Positions 18,448 through 28,449 of a stretch of 64,000 nt of DNA are shown here, piece by piece. The translations under genes were made by a program, and so were the position numbers. Origin of the DNA: Parvibaculaceae bacterium (GTDB lineage Bacteria > Pseudomonadota > Alphaproteobacteria > Parvibaculales > Parvibaculaceae); assembly GCA_029209985.1 (NCBI GenBank), contig JARGNZ010000007.1, positions 1-64,000 of the forward strand. Reading direction: 5' to 3'. Numbering within the stretch: the stretch's first letter is position 1; each line of letters starts with the position of its first letter. The notes under the pieces are model-generated. The model was not told the DNA's origin. It did not search any database and saw only the letters and a list, made by a program, of their open reading frames with translations.

Positions 18448-19620
18448 ATGTCAATTGCAGCACTCATCGTGGCCGCAGGTCGCGGCACCCGCATGGGCAG
18501 TGGATTGCCCAAGCAATACAGAGCCTTAGCGGGCCAACCCGTTCTTCGCCGCACGGTGGCAGCATTGCGGGCCGATTCCCGCATTGAACACGTCGCATGC
18601 GTCATTCATGCGGATGATCACGCCCTTTATGCCGACTGTATGGGCGACGATGTGCGCCTCATTCATCCGCCCGTCACAGGCGGTGCCACACGGCAGGCTT
18701 CTGTTTTGGCCGGACTTGAGGCAATGGCGGCCCATCGTCCCACCCATGTCCTCATTCATGATGCCGCCCGCCCGTTTCTGGATGCGCCACTTTTGAACAG
18801 CCTTATTGATGGCCTACAGAGCCATCCGGCTGTTTTGCCTGCTCTGCAAGTTGTTGATACGCTCCAGCGTGTGGACACCGATCAGCATTGTTTAACCACC
18901 GTGTCGCGTGAGGGGCTATGGCGAGCGCAAACGCCTCAAGCATTTGAGTTTGAGAGCATCTTGGCGGCACATCGCAATGCTGAAGGACAAAACTTAACCG
19001 ACGATGTTGCTGTTGCCCGTGCGGCTGGTATGCCGGTCACGGTGGTGAATGGCTCGGAAAATAATTTCAAACTCACCACTGAAGCAGACTTTATGCGAGG
19101 GGAAATCATGCTGAGCAGGTTGTGTGAAACACGGACTGGGTCTGGTTTCGATGTGCATCAACTGGTTGCCGGAGACCACGTTACGCTTTGCGGTATCCAC
19201 ATTCCCCATAGTCATACATTATCCGGGCATTCAGATGCAGATGTCGCCATGCATGCTTTAACCGATGCGTTGCTCGGGGCCATTGGCGACGGCGATATTG
19301 GCGCGCACTTTCCCCCAACAGATCCGCAATGGAAAGGGGCTGCGTCTCATATTTTCCTTGAGCACGCCCGCGACCGTATTCGCAAACGCATGGGCCGCAT
19401 TGTTCATGTGGATGTCACCATCATTTGTGAAGCGCCAAAAGTTGGCCCGCACCGCGAGACGATGCGCACAAACCTCGCCAAACTGTTGGATGTAGACCTT
19501 GACCGGGTGAGCATCAAAGCCACGACAACAGAACAACTCGGGTTCACGGGCCGCAAAGAAGGCATTGCCGCGCAGGCCATTGCCAGTGTTGAGCTTCCTT
19601 CTTCCCTGCGGGGGCTGTGA
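18448..19620 (+). CDS. ispDF: bifunctional IspD/IspF isoprenoid enzyme
   Basis: 390 residues from the ATG at 18448 (a TTG at 18382 would add a hydrophobic tail). The N-terminal half is IspD, 2-C-methyl-D-erythritol 4-phosphate cytidylyltransferase, with the nucleotide-binding AALIVAAGRGTRMGSGLPKQY motif split over residues 4-24 and an HDAARPF motif near residue 103. The C-terminal half (from about residue 228) is IspF, MECDP synthase, with the zinc ligands in GSGFDVHQL and the GHSDADV motif. Fusion of these non-consecutive MEP-pathway enzymes is common in alphaproteobacteria. A TTGACA at 18330-18335 is a good -35 element, but no clear -10 follows at the proper distance. It overlaps pgpA at TGATG. 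Confidence 0.95.
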   Translation: MSIAALIVAAGRGTRMGSGLPKQYRALAGQPVLRRTVAALRADSRIEHVACVIHADDHALYADCMGDDVRLIHPPVTGGATRQASVLAGLEAMAAHRPTHVLIHDAARPFLDAPLLNSLIDGLQSHPAVLPALQVVDTLQRVDTDQHCLTTVSREGLWRAQTPQAFEFESILAAHRNAEGQNLTDDVAVARAAGMPVTVVNGSENNFKLTTEADFMRGEIMLSRLCETRTGSGFDVHQLVAGDHVTLCGIHIPHSHTLSGHSDADVAMHALTDALLGAIGDGDIGAHFPPTDPQWKGAASHIFLEHARDRIRKRMGRIVHVDVTIICEAPKVGPHRETMRTNLAKLLDVDLDRVSIKATTTEQLGFTGRKEGIAAQAIASVELPSSLRGL

Positions 19621-20126
19621 TGGCAGACGCACACAAATCAACGCTTTCGTTCTGGCACCCGGCCCATCTTATGGCGACCTGGTTTGGGGCGGGCTTATTG
19701 CCCAAAGCACCGGGCACATGGGGGTCACTTGCCGCACTCCCCTTTGCCTATGTCTTGCTTCTTTTCTTTCCCTCTCCGATTATTTTGTTGGGAGCCGCCT
19801 GCTTTTTGTTTATTCCCGGATGCTGGGCAAGCGCCGCCTATGCCACCTCATTAGGCACCCCCGATCCCGGCGCTGTCGTGGTGGATGAAGTTGTGGGGCA
19901 ATGGATGGTCTTGGCCATCGCCCCTTTCACCCCCATCGGATGGCTTTTGGCGTTTCTTCTTTTCCGTATTTTCGACGTCTTAAAACCGTGGCCGATCAGT
20001 CTTGCCGACGCCCATGTCAAGGGTGGCTTCGGCATCATGATTGATGATGTCATTGCCGCCATCTTTGGCATGGCTATCATGTTTGCAATGACTATATATG
20101 CGCCTCAGATTTTTGTGCTTTCTTAG
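19620..20126 (+). CDS. pgpA: phosphatidylglycerophosphatase A
   Basis: 168 residues from the ATG at 19620, which overlaps the ispDF stop (TGATG); a GTG one codon earlier is also possible. The PgpA family is recognised by the entry motif ATWFGAGLLPKAPGTWGSL, the metal-binding DPGAVVVDEVVGQW and a C-terminal FRIFDVLKPWP followed by GGFGIMIDDVIAA. Four hydrophobic segments place it in the inner membrane, where it removes the phosphate from phosphatidylglycerophosphate to give phosphatidylglycerol. The downstream cinA-type gene starts 12 bases on, in the same direction. Confidence 0.94.
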   Translation: MADAHKSTLSFWHPAHLMATWFGAGLLPKAPGTWGSLAALPFAYVLLLFFPSPIILLGAACFLFIPGCWASAAYATSLGTPDPGAVVVDEVVGQWMVLAIAPFTPIGWLLAFLLFRIFDVLKPWPISLADAHVKGGFGIMIDDVIAAIFGMAIMFAMTIYAPQIFVLS

Positions 20127-20138
20127 AGGGTTGATTAA

Positions 20139-20633
20139 ATGTTCTCTACACGACTTATTCAGTACGCCCGATTACTCATCGGGGATTGTAGCGAAAAGGG
20201 CTTGCGCATTGTCACAGCGGAATCTTGTACCGGTGGATTGATTGCCGGGTGCTTGACGGAGATTGCGGGCAGTTCTGCTGCGGTAGATTGCGGCTACGTC
20301 ACCTATTCAAACGAAGCTAAGCGCGACATTCTAGGCGTCCCCGGCGATATGTTGGCAGATTACGGCGCTGTCAGCGAACCTGTGGCACGGGCAATGGCCG
20401 AAGGGGCTTTGCAAGAATCCCGCGCCCATATCGCTGTTGCTGTTACAGGCATTGCGGGTCCAGGTGGGGGCACGCCCATGAAACCGGTGGGGCTTGTGCA
20501 TATTGCATGTGTGCGCGAAAACCGCCGTATGCTGCATGAAGTGCATCATTTTGGCGATCTTGATCGAAGTGAAATTCGTATGAAAACGATTGAAGGGGCT
20601 TTTGACCTTATTCAGCGCCAGCTTGAGAGCTAG
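20139..20633 (+). CDS. CinA C-terminal domain protein (nicotinamide-nucleotide amidohydrolase)
   Basis: 164 residues, the size of a stand-alone CinA C-terminal (PncC) domain. The hallmark TAESCTGGLIAGCLTEIAGSS is spread over residues 28-48, with the nucleophilic serine in ESCTGG, followed by GYVTYSNEAKRDILGV and VTGIAGPGGG with a downstream KPVGLVHIA. The enzyme hydrolyses NMN to nicotinate mononucleotide in the pyridine nucleotide salvage cycle. The N-terminal molybdopterin-binding-like domain of full CinA is missing, as usual in this subgroup. Last gene of the ispDF-pgpA run; it faces the COQ10-like gene with 13 bases between stops. Confidence 0.93.
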   Translation: MFSTRLIQYARLLIGDCSEKGLRIVTAESCTGGLIAGCLTEIAGSSAAVDCGYVTYSNEAKRDILGVPGDMLADYGAVSEPVARAMAEGALQESRAHIAVAVTGIAGPGGGTPMKPVGLVHIACVRENRRMLHEVHHFGDLDRSEIRMKTIEGAFDLIQRQLES

Positions 20634-20646
20634 GCTTTAATTGGCT

Positions 20647-21114
20647 TTAGTCAACCTTGGGTGTGCTGTCCGGTCCATAAAGCGCGTCTGCCCGGTCAAT
20701 GAAGGCGGAAACCATTTTGTGCACGGCTTTTGTGAAAACACGGGCAACCATGCTTTGCAGCATCCGGCTTTTGAATTCAAAATCTACGTAGAAATCAATT
20801 TCGCTACCTTCGTCTAATGGGCGCACTTTCCAATGGCTGTTGAGATACTTAAAAGGCCCGTCTTTGTAGCTGATGTCTACTTTTAGTGTCTCAGGGTAAA
20901 GTGTCACTTCTGACGAAAACCGCTCCCGAAACATTTTATATGCAATGATCAAATCAGCGGTGATGACTTTATGCCCCTCCACCACTTCTTCTTTGCGAAT
21001 GCGCGCGCCCGCGCACCACGGCAAAAAGTCGGGATATTTTCCAATATCCCCAACCATTTCGAACACGTCTTTTGCCTCGTACGGAACCAACCGAACTTCT
21101 GAATGGGTGGGCAT
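20647..21114 (-). CDS. COQ10/RatA-like START-domain protein
   Basis: 155 residues of the polyketide cyclase/START superfamily. The segment VEDIGKYPDFLPWC-type signature appears as MVGDIGKYPDFLPWC near residue 20, followed by the helix-grip strands and a C-terminal helix with RMLQSMVARVFTKAVHKM. Homologues in alphaproteobacteria and mitochondria (COQ10) bind ubiquinone and support respiration; the E. coli homologue RatA is sometimes labelled a toxin. No antitoxin-like partner gene is next to it here, so a lipid or quinone-binding role is more likely. It is 34 bases downstream of lipA on the same strand, a frequent pairing in alphaproteobacteria. Confidence 0.88.
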   Translation of the reverse strand: MPTHSEVRLVPYEAKDVFEMVGDIGKYPDFLPWCAGARIRKEEVVEGHKVITADLIIAYKMFRERFSSEVTLYPETLKVDISYKDGPFKYLNSHWKVRPLDEGSEIDFYVDFEFKSRMLQSMVARVFTKAVHKMVSAFIDRADALYGPDSTPKVD

Positions 21115-21148
21115 TATCTAGGTCAAACTTTTCAAAAGAGTGCGACGC

Positions 21149-22117
21149 TTATCGATTAAGCTTGGCGGCACGGTTATCGCGTAACTGCGCAAAATCATCG
21201 TCTGCATGATAAGAAGAACGCGTCAGCGGGCTAGATGATACCTGCAAGAAACCCTTTGTCCGGGCAATGCGCTCATATGATTCAAATTCCTCCGGGGTCA
21301 CAAACCGTTCAACCGCCGCATGCTTGCGCGTCGGCTGTAGGTATTGGCCAATGGTGATGAAGTCCACATCAGCGGACCGCATGTCGTCCATCACCTGTAA
21401 CACTTCTTCACGCTCTTCGCCTAAGCCAACCATGATGCCGGACTTTGTGAAAATGCTTGGATCAACCTCTTTCACCCGCTGCAACAAACGTAACGAATGG
21501 AAGTAGCGCGCTCCGGGCCGGATTTTCAAATATCGACGGGGAACGGTTTCCAGGTTGTGATTGAACACATCCGGTCTGGCTTCTGCCACTTGTTCCAACG
21601 CGCCTTCTTTGCGCAAAAAGTCTGGTGTGAGAATTTCAATGGTCGTGCTGGGGGTGGCCGCGCGAATGGCTTCAATCACATTTACAAAGTGCTGCGCCCC
21701 TCCGTCCGCCAAATCATCCCGGTCCACAGAGGTGATGACCACATGGCGCAATCCAAGCTTGGCAACAGCGTCTGCCACTTTTGCCGGTTCCTCAGAATCC
21801 AGAGGATTGGGCATGCCTGTTTTTACATTACAGAAAGCACACGCACGGGTGCATGTGTCGCCCATAATCATCATGGTCGCATGTTTTTGGGACCAACATT
21901 CGCCGATGTTTGGACAGCCTGCCTCCTCACACACGGTGACAAGGCCATTATCCTTCATCAGCTTCTTCGTCTCATTGTAAACCGAAGAGCCTGGCGCCTT
22001 CACGCGGATCCAGCTTGGCTTACGCAGCAGTGCCGTGTCGGGCTTATGGGCCTTTTCCGGGTGGCGCGGGCGCAAGGGCGTTGCGGGTGCATTTACAGTG
22101 TCGACTATGGTGACCAT
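21149..22117 (-). CDS. lipA: lipoyl synthase LipA
   Basis: 322 residues, radical SAM enzyme that inserts two sulfurs into protein-bound octanoate. Both iron-sulfur clusters are visible: the auxiliary cluster cysteines C63, C68 and C74 ([12 protein letters not shown]) and the radical SAM CX3CX2C at C89, C93, C96 (CTRACAFC). The RSSYHADD segment close to the C-terminus contains the conserved serine that ligates the auxiliary cluster. Its products are the lipoyl groups of the pyruvate dehydrogenase E1 beta and E2 subunits encoded further upstream on the same strand. The 181-base gap upstream holds a candidate terminator for the TerC gene. Confidence 0.97.
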   Translation of the reverse strand: MVTIVDTVNAPATPLRPRHPEKAHKPDTALLRKPSWIRVKAPGSSVYNETKKLMKDNGLVTVCEEAGCPNIGECWSQKHATMMIMGDTCTRACAFCNVKTGMPNPLDSEEPAKVADAVAKLGLRHVVITSVDRDDLADGGAQHFVNVIEAIRAATPSTTIEILTPDFLRKEGALEQVAEARPDVFNHNLETVPRRYLKIRPGARYFHSLRLLQRVKEVDPSIFTKSGIMVGLGEEREEVLQVMDDMRSADVDFITIGQYLQPTRKHAAVERFVTPEEFESYERIARTKGFLQVSSSPLTRSSYHADDDFAQLRDNRAAKLNR

Positions 22118-22293
22118 GATATTTCTCTAATTTCACTTTGGGGTCTTATATCTTGTCCTGAACATGGCGTACAGGTCGGCTGAGATCAAGCTTTGTCGCC
22201 CCATATTATGCCCAATAAGCCTTTCCAAGCGATGAATTAGCGAACACCGATTCAGGCGTTAGAGCCGTTCATAGCTGAGGAAAAGAGAAGCCC

Positions 22294-22310
22294 CCCGCTT
22301 AAGACGCGGG
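22294..22310 (-). terminator. candidate terminator of the TerC-family gene
   Basis: A CCCGC/GCGGG stem (22294-22298 with 22306-22310) and a 7-base loop overlap the end of the TerC-family gene; on the minus strand it is followed by a pyrimidine-rich CTTCTCTTTTCC tract. The stem is short and the T run imperfect, so the call is tentative. Confidence 0.4.
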
Positions 22311-23048
22311 TTGCGTCTCCTGCTTTTGTGCTTTTCTCCGCTTGCGCCGTGCAGAGGACCAAAGATTGAGGAACTCCACGGACAAAGAGAAGGCAATCGC
22401 TGCGTAGATAAAGCCACGCTCGATATGATAGTGCATGCCATCGGCCACGAGCGCCATGCCAACCAAAATCAAAAAGGCTAAAGCGAGCATTTTGACAGTT
22501 GGATGGGCAAGAACAAAATCACCAACCGGTTTGGCCGCAAACAGCATCACCGCCATCGCAATCACGACAGCTGCAATCATAACTTCAATATGCTTGGCAA
22601 TGCCGACCGCCGTAATGACGCTATCTAGAGAGAAGACAACATCGAGCGCCATGATCTGCACCACAGCCATCATAAAGCCCATGCTGAGGTCTGAGCCTTT
22701 GTCGTCGTCAGCGCCTTCCAAGCTATGGTGAATTTCAATTGTGCCTTTGGCAATCAGGAAGAGGCCGCCGCCGAACAAAACAATGTCGCGCCACGAATAG
22801 TCCACGTTAAACAATTCGATCACGGAGGCTGTCAGCCCCGCAATCCACGCGATTGACCACAGCAATATCAAGCGCAGGCCTAAAGCTCCGGCAAGACCAA
22901 TTTTGCGTACTTTCTCGCGGTGTTTTTCCGGGGCGCGGTTCGCGACAATGGATAGGAAAATCAGATTGTCGATGCCGAGTACAATCTCAAGCACTGTCAG
23001 CGTGAGCAGGCTAATCCACACTTGCGGTTCACTCAGCATTTCAATCAT
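22299..23048 (-). CDS. TerC family integral membrane protein
   Basis: 249 residues from the ATG at 23048 (a GTG two codons earlier is possible). Seven or so transmembrane helices; the family motifs LEIVLGIDNLIFLSI near residue 21 and VFSLDSVITAVGI near residue 120, each with an intramembrane aspartate, are intact. TerC-like proteins (YgjT, YkoY) have been linked to metal export, manganese in particular; tellurite resistance itself cannot be inferred from the family. The C-terminal tail is basic (RRKRRKAQK). It lies 51 bases after lpdA on the same strand, so it may be transcribed with the pyruvate dehydrogenase operon. Confidence 0.9.
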   Translation of the reverse strand: MIEMLSEPQVWISLLTLTVLEIVLGIDNLIFLSIVANRAPEKHREKVRKIGLAGALGLRLILLWSIAWIAGLTASVIELFNVDYSWRDIVLFGGGLFLIAKGTIEIHHSLEGADDDKGSDLSMGFMMAVVQIMALDVVFSLDSVITAVGIAKHIEVMIAAVVIAMAVMLFAAKPVGDFVLAHPTVKMLALAFLILVGMALVADGMHYHIERGFIYAAIAFSLSVEFLNLWSSARRKRRKAQKQETQPAS

Positions 23049-23099
23049 GGCCACATTCCTATCATCGGTTCATTTATCCATCCGTTTTAGCCTAATTGC

Positions 23100-24500
23100 C
23101 TAAATGTGCAATGCTCGGTCGAAGGCATCCAGAACAGATTCATGCATCATTTCGCTTAAAGTCGGATGTGGGAACACGGTTCCCATCAAATCGGCCTCGG
23201 TTGCTTCCATCATTCGGGCCACGGTGTAGCCTTGAATAAGCTCGGTCACTTCCGCTCCCACCATATGAGCGCCTAGCAGCTCACCGGTTTTTTCATCGAA
23301 AACCGTTTTAACAAGCCCAGTCGTATCACCAAGCGCGATCGCTTTACCGTTGCCCGTAAAGGGGAAGCGCCCAACTTTGATTTTATATCCGGCTTCTTTT
23401 GCTTTTTCTTCGCTCAACCCCACACTCGCGACTTGGGGATGGCAATAGGTGCAGCCGGGAATTTTGCTGGTATCCAAGGGGTGAATGTCTGGCTGCCCCG
23501 CAATGCGTTCAGCAACCATCGCCCCTTCGTGACTGGCTTTATGTGCCAACCATGGGGGGCCGACCAAGTCACCAATTGCATATATGTTTTTCACGTTGGT
23601 TGTGCACCATTTGTCTACACTCACGTGGGTGCGATCTACTTTGATGCCAAGCTTTTCTAGGCCAATATTCTCGACGTTCCCCACAATACCAACCGCACAA
23701 ATGACAACATCAACGGTTTGGGTTTGTGTTTTTCCATCCGATGTGGTGACTGTGACTTTTGCGTTCTTAGCCCCCTTCTCAACCTTCTCAATTTTGGCAC
23801 CTGTGAGAAATTTCATGCCTTGAGCTTTGAAAGACTTTGCGGCAAGCGCTGCAATCTCTGCATCCTCAGCGGGCAAAATACGGTCCACCATTTCCACGAC
23901 CGTCACGTCAACGCCGAGCGTATTATAAAAACTCGCGAACTCGATTCCGATCGCACCAGAGCCGATGACGAGAATAGACTTCGGCATTTTTTTTGGCACC
24001 ATGGCTTCTTTGGCAGTCCAAACCACATCCCCGTCTGGTTCTAAGTCGGGCAAGGTTCTCGCGCGCGCACCCGTGGCCAGAATGATGTTCTTGGCTTTTA
24101 CGGTGAGTGTTTCTTTGGTTGATTTTACCGAAATTGTTGTGGGATCGCTTAAACTCGCTTCACCAGCGATAACATCAATTTTGTTTTTCTTCATCAAAAA
24201 GCCGATACCACCGGAAAGGCGTTCGGAGACTTTGCGCGAGCGTTTCACTACAGCGTCAATATCAAAGCTAATGCCCTCAGCTTTTAGGCCGAAGTCACTG
24301 GCATTCTGCATCAAGTGATAAACTTCTGCAGATCGCAACAAGGCTTTGGTGGGAATACACCCCCAATTCAGGCACACACCGCCCAGCTTATCGCGTTCAA
24401 TCACCGCTGCTTTTAGGCCCAGTTGGCTGGCACGAATGGCGGCGACATAGCCCCCCGGTCCTCCGCCGATTACAACAACATCATATGTTTTATCTGTCAT
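23100..24500 (-). CDS. lpdA: dihydrolipoyl dehydrogenase (E3)
   Basis: 466 residues of a class I flavoprotein disulfide reductase. FAD-binding GGGPGGYVAA at 12-21, redox-active disulfide C43 and C48 (GGVCLNWGCIPTKA), NAD-binding IGSGAIGIEFASFY near residue 180, the second FAD contact YAIGDL near residue 305, and the C-terminal His-Glu pair in HPTLSEMMHES. It reoxidises dihydrolipoyl groups of E2 (and, in the cell, of other 2-oxoacid dehydrogenases). The start is 7 bases after the pdhC stop, making it the fourth gene of the pyruvate dehydrogenase operon. Confidence 0.97.
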   Translation of the reverse strand: MTDKTYDVVVIGGGPGGYVAAIRASQLGLKAAVIERDKLGGVCLNWGCIPTKALLRSAEVYHLMQNASDFGLKAEGISFDIDAVVKRSRKVSERLSGGIGFLMKKNKIDVIAGEASLSDPTTISVKSTKETLTVKAKNIILATGARARTLPDLEPDGDVVWTAKEAMVPKKMPKSILVIGSGAIGIEFASFYNTLGVDVTVVEMVDRILPAEDAEIAALAAKSFKAQGMKFLTGAKIEKVEKGAKNAKVTVTTSDGKTQTQTVDVVICAVGIVGNVENIGLEKLGIKVDRTHVSVDKWCTTNVKNIYAIGDLVGPPWLAHKASHEGAMVAERIAGQPDIHPLDTSKIPGCTYCHPQVASVGLSEEKAKEAGYKIKVGRFPFTGNGKAIALGDTTGLVKTVFDEKTGELLGAHMVGAEVTELIQGYTVARMMEATEADLMGTVFPHPTLSEMMHESVLDAFDRALHI

Positions 24501-24507
24501 TTGGACC

Positions 24508-25812
24508 TCACATCAACATGCTGGTTGGAAGTTCAATGTGGCGTTTGAACACTTGAAGGAACTGGGCACCGAGTGCGCCGTCAATCACACGATGGTCGCA
24601 TGAAAGAGTGACGGTCATCACCGTTGCAGCAGTCACCTCACCGTCTTTAATCACCGGTCGCATCTCTCCTGCCCCGACCGCGAGGATCGCTGATTGGGGA
24701 GGGTTGATGACAGCGGTGAAATTCTTCACACCGAACATGCCGAGGTTAGAGATTGAAAAACCGCCCCCTTCAAATTCGGATGGCTTGAGTTTCCGCTCAC
24801 GTGCCCGCAGTGCGAGGTCTTTGGCGGCGGTGGAAATTGCGGCAAGGCCCTTTTCGTCGGCCTTAGAAATGATGGGCGTAATCAAGCCGCCATCAATAGC
24901 AACTGCAATGCCAATATCCGCATTATGATGTTTCAGCACGGCATTGCCTGCATAGCTCACATTAACGTCCGGCACCTTCTTCAGCGCCAAGGCGGCAGCA
25001 CGCACCACAAAATCGTTTACGGACAATTTAATGCCCTCATCGCCCTGCGCGTTGAGATCCTTGCGGGCTTGCAGAAGTGCGTCCAGTTCACAATCAACGG
25101 AAATATAATAGTGAGGAATTTCTTGTTTTGATTGCGTTAGTCGCCGCGCGATGGTCATGCGCATTTTGTCCAAGGGCACTTCATCGTAAGACCCTTCTTC
25201 AAAATAAACACGCGGATCAACAGCAGGTTGTTGCCCTGTCGGGATCGCTTGTAATGCGGCAGGTGCTTTAGACTGACCGCTGGCGAGGGCTGCTTCGACA
25301 TCTTTCTTGACCACCCGCCCCCGTGGGCCAGTTCCTTTGAGGGCCGCAATATCAACGCCTTCTTGAGAGGCAATACGGCGGGCAAGTGGGCTGGAAAACA
25401 CCAGCTCTCCAGTTGCTCTGGCAGGCTCTGGCGCACTGGACTTTTCAGTGTCAGGAGATGCCTCTGTGCTTGATGCAGGTTCTGCTTTAGAGGGAGTAGT
25501 TTCCGGGGAAGCGGGGGCGCTCTCTGCATCTGCGTTCACGTCAAAGCCATCAAGGGCGCTGGCGTCTTCGCCCTCTTCCAAAATAATCGCAATGGCGGTG
25601 TTCACTAAAACAGCTTCTGTGCCTTCTGCGACCAGCAGTTTTCCGACAGTCCCCTCGTCAATGGCTTCCACTTCCATCGTGGCTTTGTCGGTTTCAATTT
25701 CGGCAATGACGTCACCAGAAGCTACAGCATCGCCTTCTTTGACGTGCCACTTGGCAAGGGTGCCTTCTTCCATCGTGGGAGACAGGGCCGGCATGAGAAT
25801 TGATATGGGCAT
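24508..25812 (-). CDS. pdhC: pyruvate dehydrogenase E2, dihydrolipoyl acetyltransferase
   Basis: 434 residues. One N-terminal lipoyl domain with lipoyl Lys43 in ETDKATME, an Ala-Pro-Ser-Glu linker (about 85-140), a peripheral-subunit-binding domain (SPLARRIASQEGVDI... about 143-180), a second linker, and the acetyltransferase core ending with the catalytic SCDHRVIDGA motif. A single lipoyl domain is usual for alphaproteobacterial E2. It forms the multimeric core of the complex that converts pyruvate to acetyl-CoA. It starts 11 bases after pdhB. Confidence 0.97.
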   Translation of the reverse strand: MPISILMPALSPTMEEGTLAKWHVKEGDAVASGDVIAEIETDKATMEVEAIDEGTVGKLLVAEGTEAVLVNTAIAIILEEGEDASALDGFDVNADAESAPASPETTPSKAEPASSTEASPDTEKSSAPEPARATGELVFSSPLARRIASQEGVDIAALKGTGPRGRVVKKDVEAALASGQSKAPAALQAIPTGQQPAVDPRVYFEEGSYDEVPLDKMRMTIARRLTQSKQEIPHYYISVDCELDALLQARKDLNAQGDEGIKLSVNDFVVRAAALALKKVPDVNVSYAGNAVLKHHNADIGIAVAIDGGLITPIISKADEKGLAAISTAAKDLALRARERKLKPSEFEGGGFSISNLGMFGVKNFTAVINPPQSAILAVGAGEMRPVIKDGEVTAATVMTVTLSCDHRVIDGALGAQFLQVFKRHIELPTSMLM

Positions 25813-25823
25813 GGTGTCCTCCC

Positions 25824-27209
25824 TTAGCGGTAGCAGACGGCTTTCACCGCCTCAACTACATCTGCGGCACATGGCAGCGCCAGTTTTTCAAGGTTAGCGG
25901 CATACGGCATTGGCACGTCCTTTTGGGTCACGCGCATCACCGGTGCATCAAGGTAGTCGAAAGCCTTCTCGCTTACTTGTGCGGCGATCTCTGCGCCAAT
26001 GCCCGCAACGGGCCATGTCTCTTCTACCGTCACCAGTCGGTTCGTTTTCTTCACAGATTCCAAAACCGGCCCCAAATCAAACGGTCGCAATGAGCGTAAG
26101 TCGATCAATTCGGCACTGATGCCTTGTTCTGCCAAAGTCTCCATGGCTTCTAAGCAATAGGTGATGCCGTGAGAGAAGGAGACCAAAGTCACATCGTTGC
26201 CTTCGACTAACTTTTTCGACACGCCGATGGGCACGGTCCAGTCATCCATTTCAGGCACATCAAATACTTTGCCGTAGAGGATTTCATTTTCCAAAAAGAT
26301 CACAGGATTGGGATCGCGGATCGCTGACTTGAGCAGTCCCTTCGCGTCGGCGGCTGAATACGGTGCCACCACCTTCAGACCCGGAATATGCGCATACCAC
26401 GAGGAATAGTCTTGTGAGTGCTGCGCCCCAACCCGCGACGCAGGCCCATTGGGACCACGGAACACAATGGGGCAACTCATTTGTCCGCCCGACATGTAGC
26501 GTGTTTTGGCAGCGGAGTTGATAATGTGGTCAATCGCCTGCATGGCAAAATTGAATGTCATGAATTCAATAACCGGGCGCAACCCTGCCATCGCGGCGCC
26601 TGCCCCCAGCCCTGCAAAACCATGCTCTGTAATCGGCGTATCAATCACCCGGCGCGCGCCAAATTCATCGAGCAAGCCTTGTGTGACTTTGTAGGCCCCT
26701 TCGTATTCGGCAACCTCTTCGCCCATCACAAATACATCTGGATTTGTGCGCATTTCTTCTGCCATTGCGTCGCGCAAGGCTTCCCGCACAGTCATTTGGC
26801 GCATGGGCGTGCCGTCGGGCACATCAGTTTCCAATGCAACCGGCTCTTGCGGTGGCGCTGTGGAAACGACTGACGTGTCCGTCGCCTCAGAAGGTTCTGG
26901 AGTTGCCTTTGCTTCTGAAGTGCTCGGTTTTGGGGTGGCCGGTTCTGGCTCCGCGCTCGGGCTTTCTCCCTCTTCCAAAATTGTGGCGATCAATGTGTTG
27001 ATGGCCACATTCTCTGTGCCTTCGGCAACCAACAATTTGCCCATGATGCCATCATCAATAGACTCTAGCTCCATGGTTGCCTTATCGGTTTCAATCTCGG
27101 CCAGCACGTCGCCAGACGACACTTTGTCGCCCTCTTTAACAAGCCATTTTGCAAGCGTGCCCTCTTCCATTGTTGGGGATAGAGCTGGCATTAAAATGTC
27201 GATACTCAT
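25824..27209 (-). CDS. pdhB: pyruvate dehydrogenase E1 beta with N-terminal lipoyl domain
   Basis: 461 residues. Residues 1-80 are a lipoyl domain (Lys43 in ETDKATME) very similar to that of E2 encoded next to it, followed by a Pro-Glu-Ala-Thr linker to about residue 130 and then the transketolase-like beta subunit, recognisable by [34 protein letters not shown] and [16 protein letters not shown]. The beta subunit pairs with PdhA and carries the second thiamine diphosphate half-site. A lipoyl domain fused to E1 beta is a known alphaproteobacterial feature. The start overlaps pdhA by four bases. Confidence 0.96.
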   Translation of the reverse strand: MSIDILMPALSPTMEEGTLAKWLVKEGDKVSSGDVLAEIETDKATMELESIDDGIMGKLLVAEGTENVAINTLIATILEEGESPSAEPEPATPKPSTSEAKATPEPSEATDTSVVSTAPPQEPVALETDVPDGTPMRQMTVREALRDAMAEEMRTNPDVFVMGEEVAEYEGAYKVTQGLLDEFGARRVIDTPITEHGFAGLGAGAAMAGLRPVIEFMTFNFAMQAIDHIINSAAKTRYMSGGQMSCPIVFRGPNGPASRVGAQHSQDYSSWYAHIPGLKVVAPYSAADAKGLLKSAIRDPNPVIFLENEILYGKVFDVPEMDDWTVPIGVSKKLVEGNDVTLVSFSHGITYCLEAMETLAEQGISAELIDLRSLRPFDLGPVLESVKKTNRLVTVEETWPVAGIGAEIAAQVSEKAFDYLDAPVMRVTQKDVPMPYAANLEKLALPCAADVVEAVKAVCYR

Positions 27210-28315
27210 GCGCTTGCTCCTTCTTCCTGTTCAGCTGGGGCGGTAACATCGGTCCATAATTCAGCGGGATCAGGCTCAGGGCTTTCTTTGGCAAAAGCAG
27301 CGGCGTCAGAAACAATGGCGCGCACTTCTTTGTCGATTTCTTTCAAATCAGCTTCGGTCACTTTTTTGCCTTCCAGAAGCCGGGCACGTACTTGCTCAAT
27401 CGCGTCGTGCTCCTCTCGCATTTTGCTGACTTCTTCTTTCGCGCGGTATTTCGCAGGGTCAGACATGGAGTGACCCCGATAGCGGTAGGTCATCATTTCC
27501 AAAATGTACGGACCCTTTCCGGCGCGGCACCATGCGGCCGCTCGTGCCCCCGCATCGCGCACCGCGCGAATGTCCATGCCGTCCACTTGTTCGCCGGGAA
27601 TGTTAAAACTCACGCCGCGTTTAGACAGATCCGTTTGGGCTGAAGAGCGACTGACAGACGTCCCCATGGCGTATTGGTTGTTCTCAATGACATAGATGAC
27701 GGGTAGCTGCCACAACTCCGCCATGTTGAAGCTTTCGTAGACTTGGCCCTGATTTGACGCCCCGTCTCCAAAATAGACATAGGACACATTGTCGTTGTCC
27801 CGGTAGGCATTGGCCAAAGCTAGTCCTGTACCAAGGGAGACTTGCGCCCCCACAATGCCGTGTCCGCCGTAGAAGTGTTTTTCTTTGGAGAACATGTGCA
27901 TGGAGCCGCCCTTGCCTTTGGACAAACCGCCTTCGCGTCCGGTCAGCTCAGCCATCACCCCTTTTGGGTCCAGACCGGCTGCAAGCATGTGGCCGTGGTC
28001 TCTGTAGCCTGTGATGATTTGGTCGCCCTCTTGCACAGTCATTTGCAAGCCCGTGACGACGGCCTCTTGACCGATATAGAGGTGGCAAAAACCACCTATC
28101 AATCCCATGCCGTACATCTGGCCCGCTTTTTCCTCAAAACGACGGATCATCAACATGCCGCGATAGCCTGCGAGATCTTCTTCGTGGGTGAAGGGCGTGA
28201 TTTCCGGGGCCGAACGGCTGGCCTTACTCGGCGTGCTTCGCTTGGCGGCGGGTTTTCTTTTGGCCGCTGGCTTGCTGCGCGGTTTTTTATTTCCAGGTTG
28301 AGAACGAGAGACCAT
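27206..28315 (-). CDS. pdhA: pyruvate dehydrogenase E1 alpha
   Basis: 369 residues. After a Lys-Pro-Ala-rich tail of about 40 residues, the E1 alpha fold is shown by [19 protein letters not shown], the thiamine diphosphate motif GDGASNQGQ...[10 protein letters not shown] (GDG to NN about 29 residues apart, near residues 195-225), and the phosphorylation-loop-like segment [16 protein letters not shown]. It decarboxylates pyruvate and passes the acetyl group to lipoyl domains. First gene of pdhA-pdhB-pdhC-lpdA. The basic N-terminal tail probably contacts E2 or is disordered. Confidence 0.96.
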   Translation of the reverse strand: MVSRSQPGNKKPRSKPAAKRKPAAKRSTPSKASRSAPEITPFTHEEDLAGYRGMLMIRRFEEKAGQMYGMGLIGGFCHLYIGQEAVVTGLQMTVQEGDQIITGYRDHGHMLAAGLDPKGVMAELTGREGGLSKGKGGSMHMFSKEKHFYGGHGIVGAQVSLGTGLALANAYRDNDNVSYVYFGDGASNQGQVYESFNMAELWQLPVIYVIENNQYAMGTSVSRSSAQTDLSKRGVSFNIPGEQVDGMDIRAVRDAGARAAAWCRAGKGPYILEMMTYRYRGHSMSDPAKYRAKEEVSKMREEHDAIEQVRARLLEGKKVTEADLKEIDKEVRAIVSDAAAFAKESPEPDPAELWTDVTAPAEQEEGASA

Positions 28316-28449
28316 TGAATTCTCCTCAAATCAGCCGGCCATTTGCCAAATGCAAACAGAGGGTCCGATGTGCAATCAGTGTTACCGAGAACAGCTAAAA
28401 AAGCGTTCCAAGTAGTTACTAATCACAAGGATACAGTCTAAATCGTTGA

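Noticed and set aside
20647-21114. RatA toxin of a toxin-antitoxin pair
   Set aside because: The protein is a COQ10-like START domain, and no small antitoxin-like gene is adjacent.
22299-23048. Tellurite-resistance gene
   Set aside because: The TerC family name does not prove this role and no other ter genes are present.
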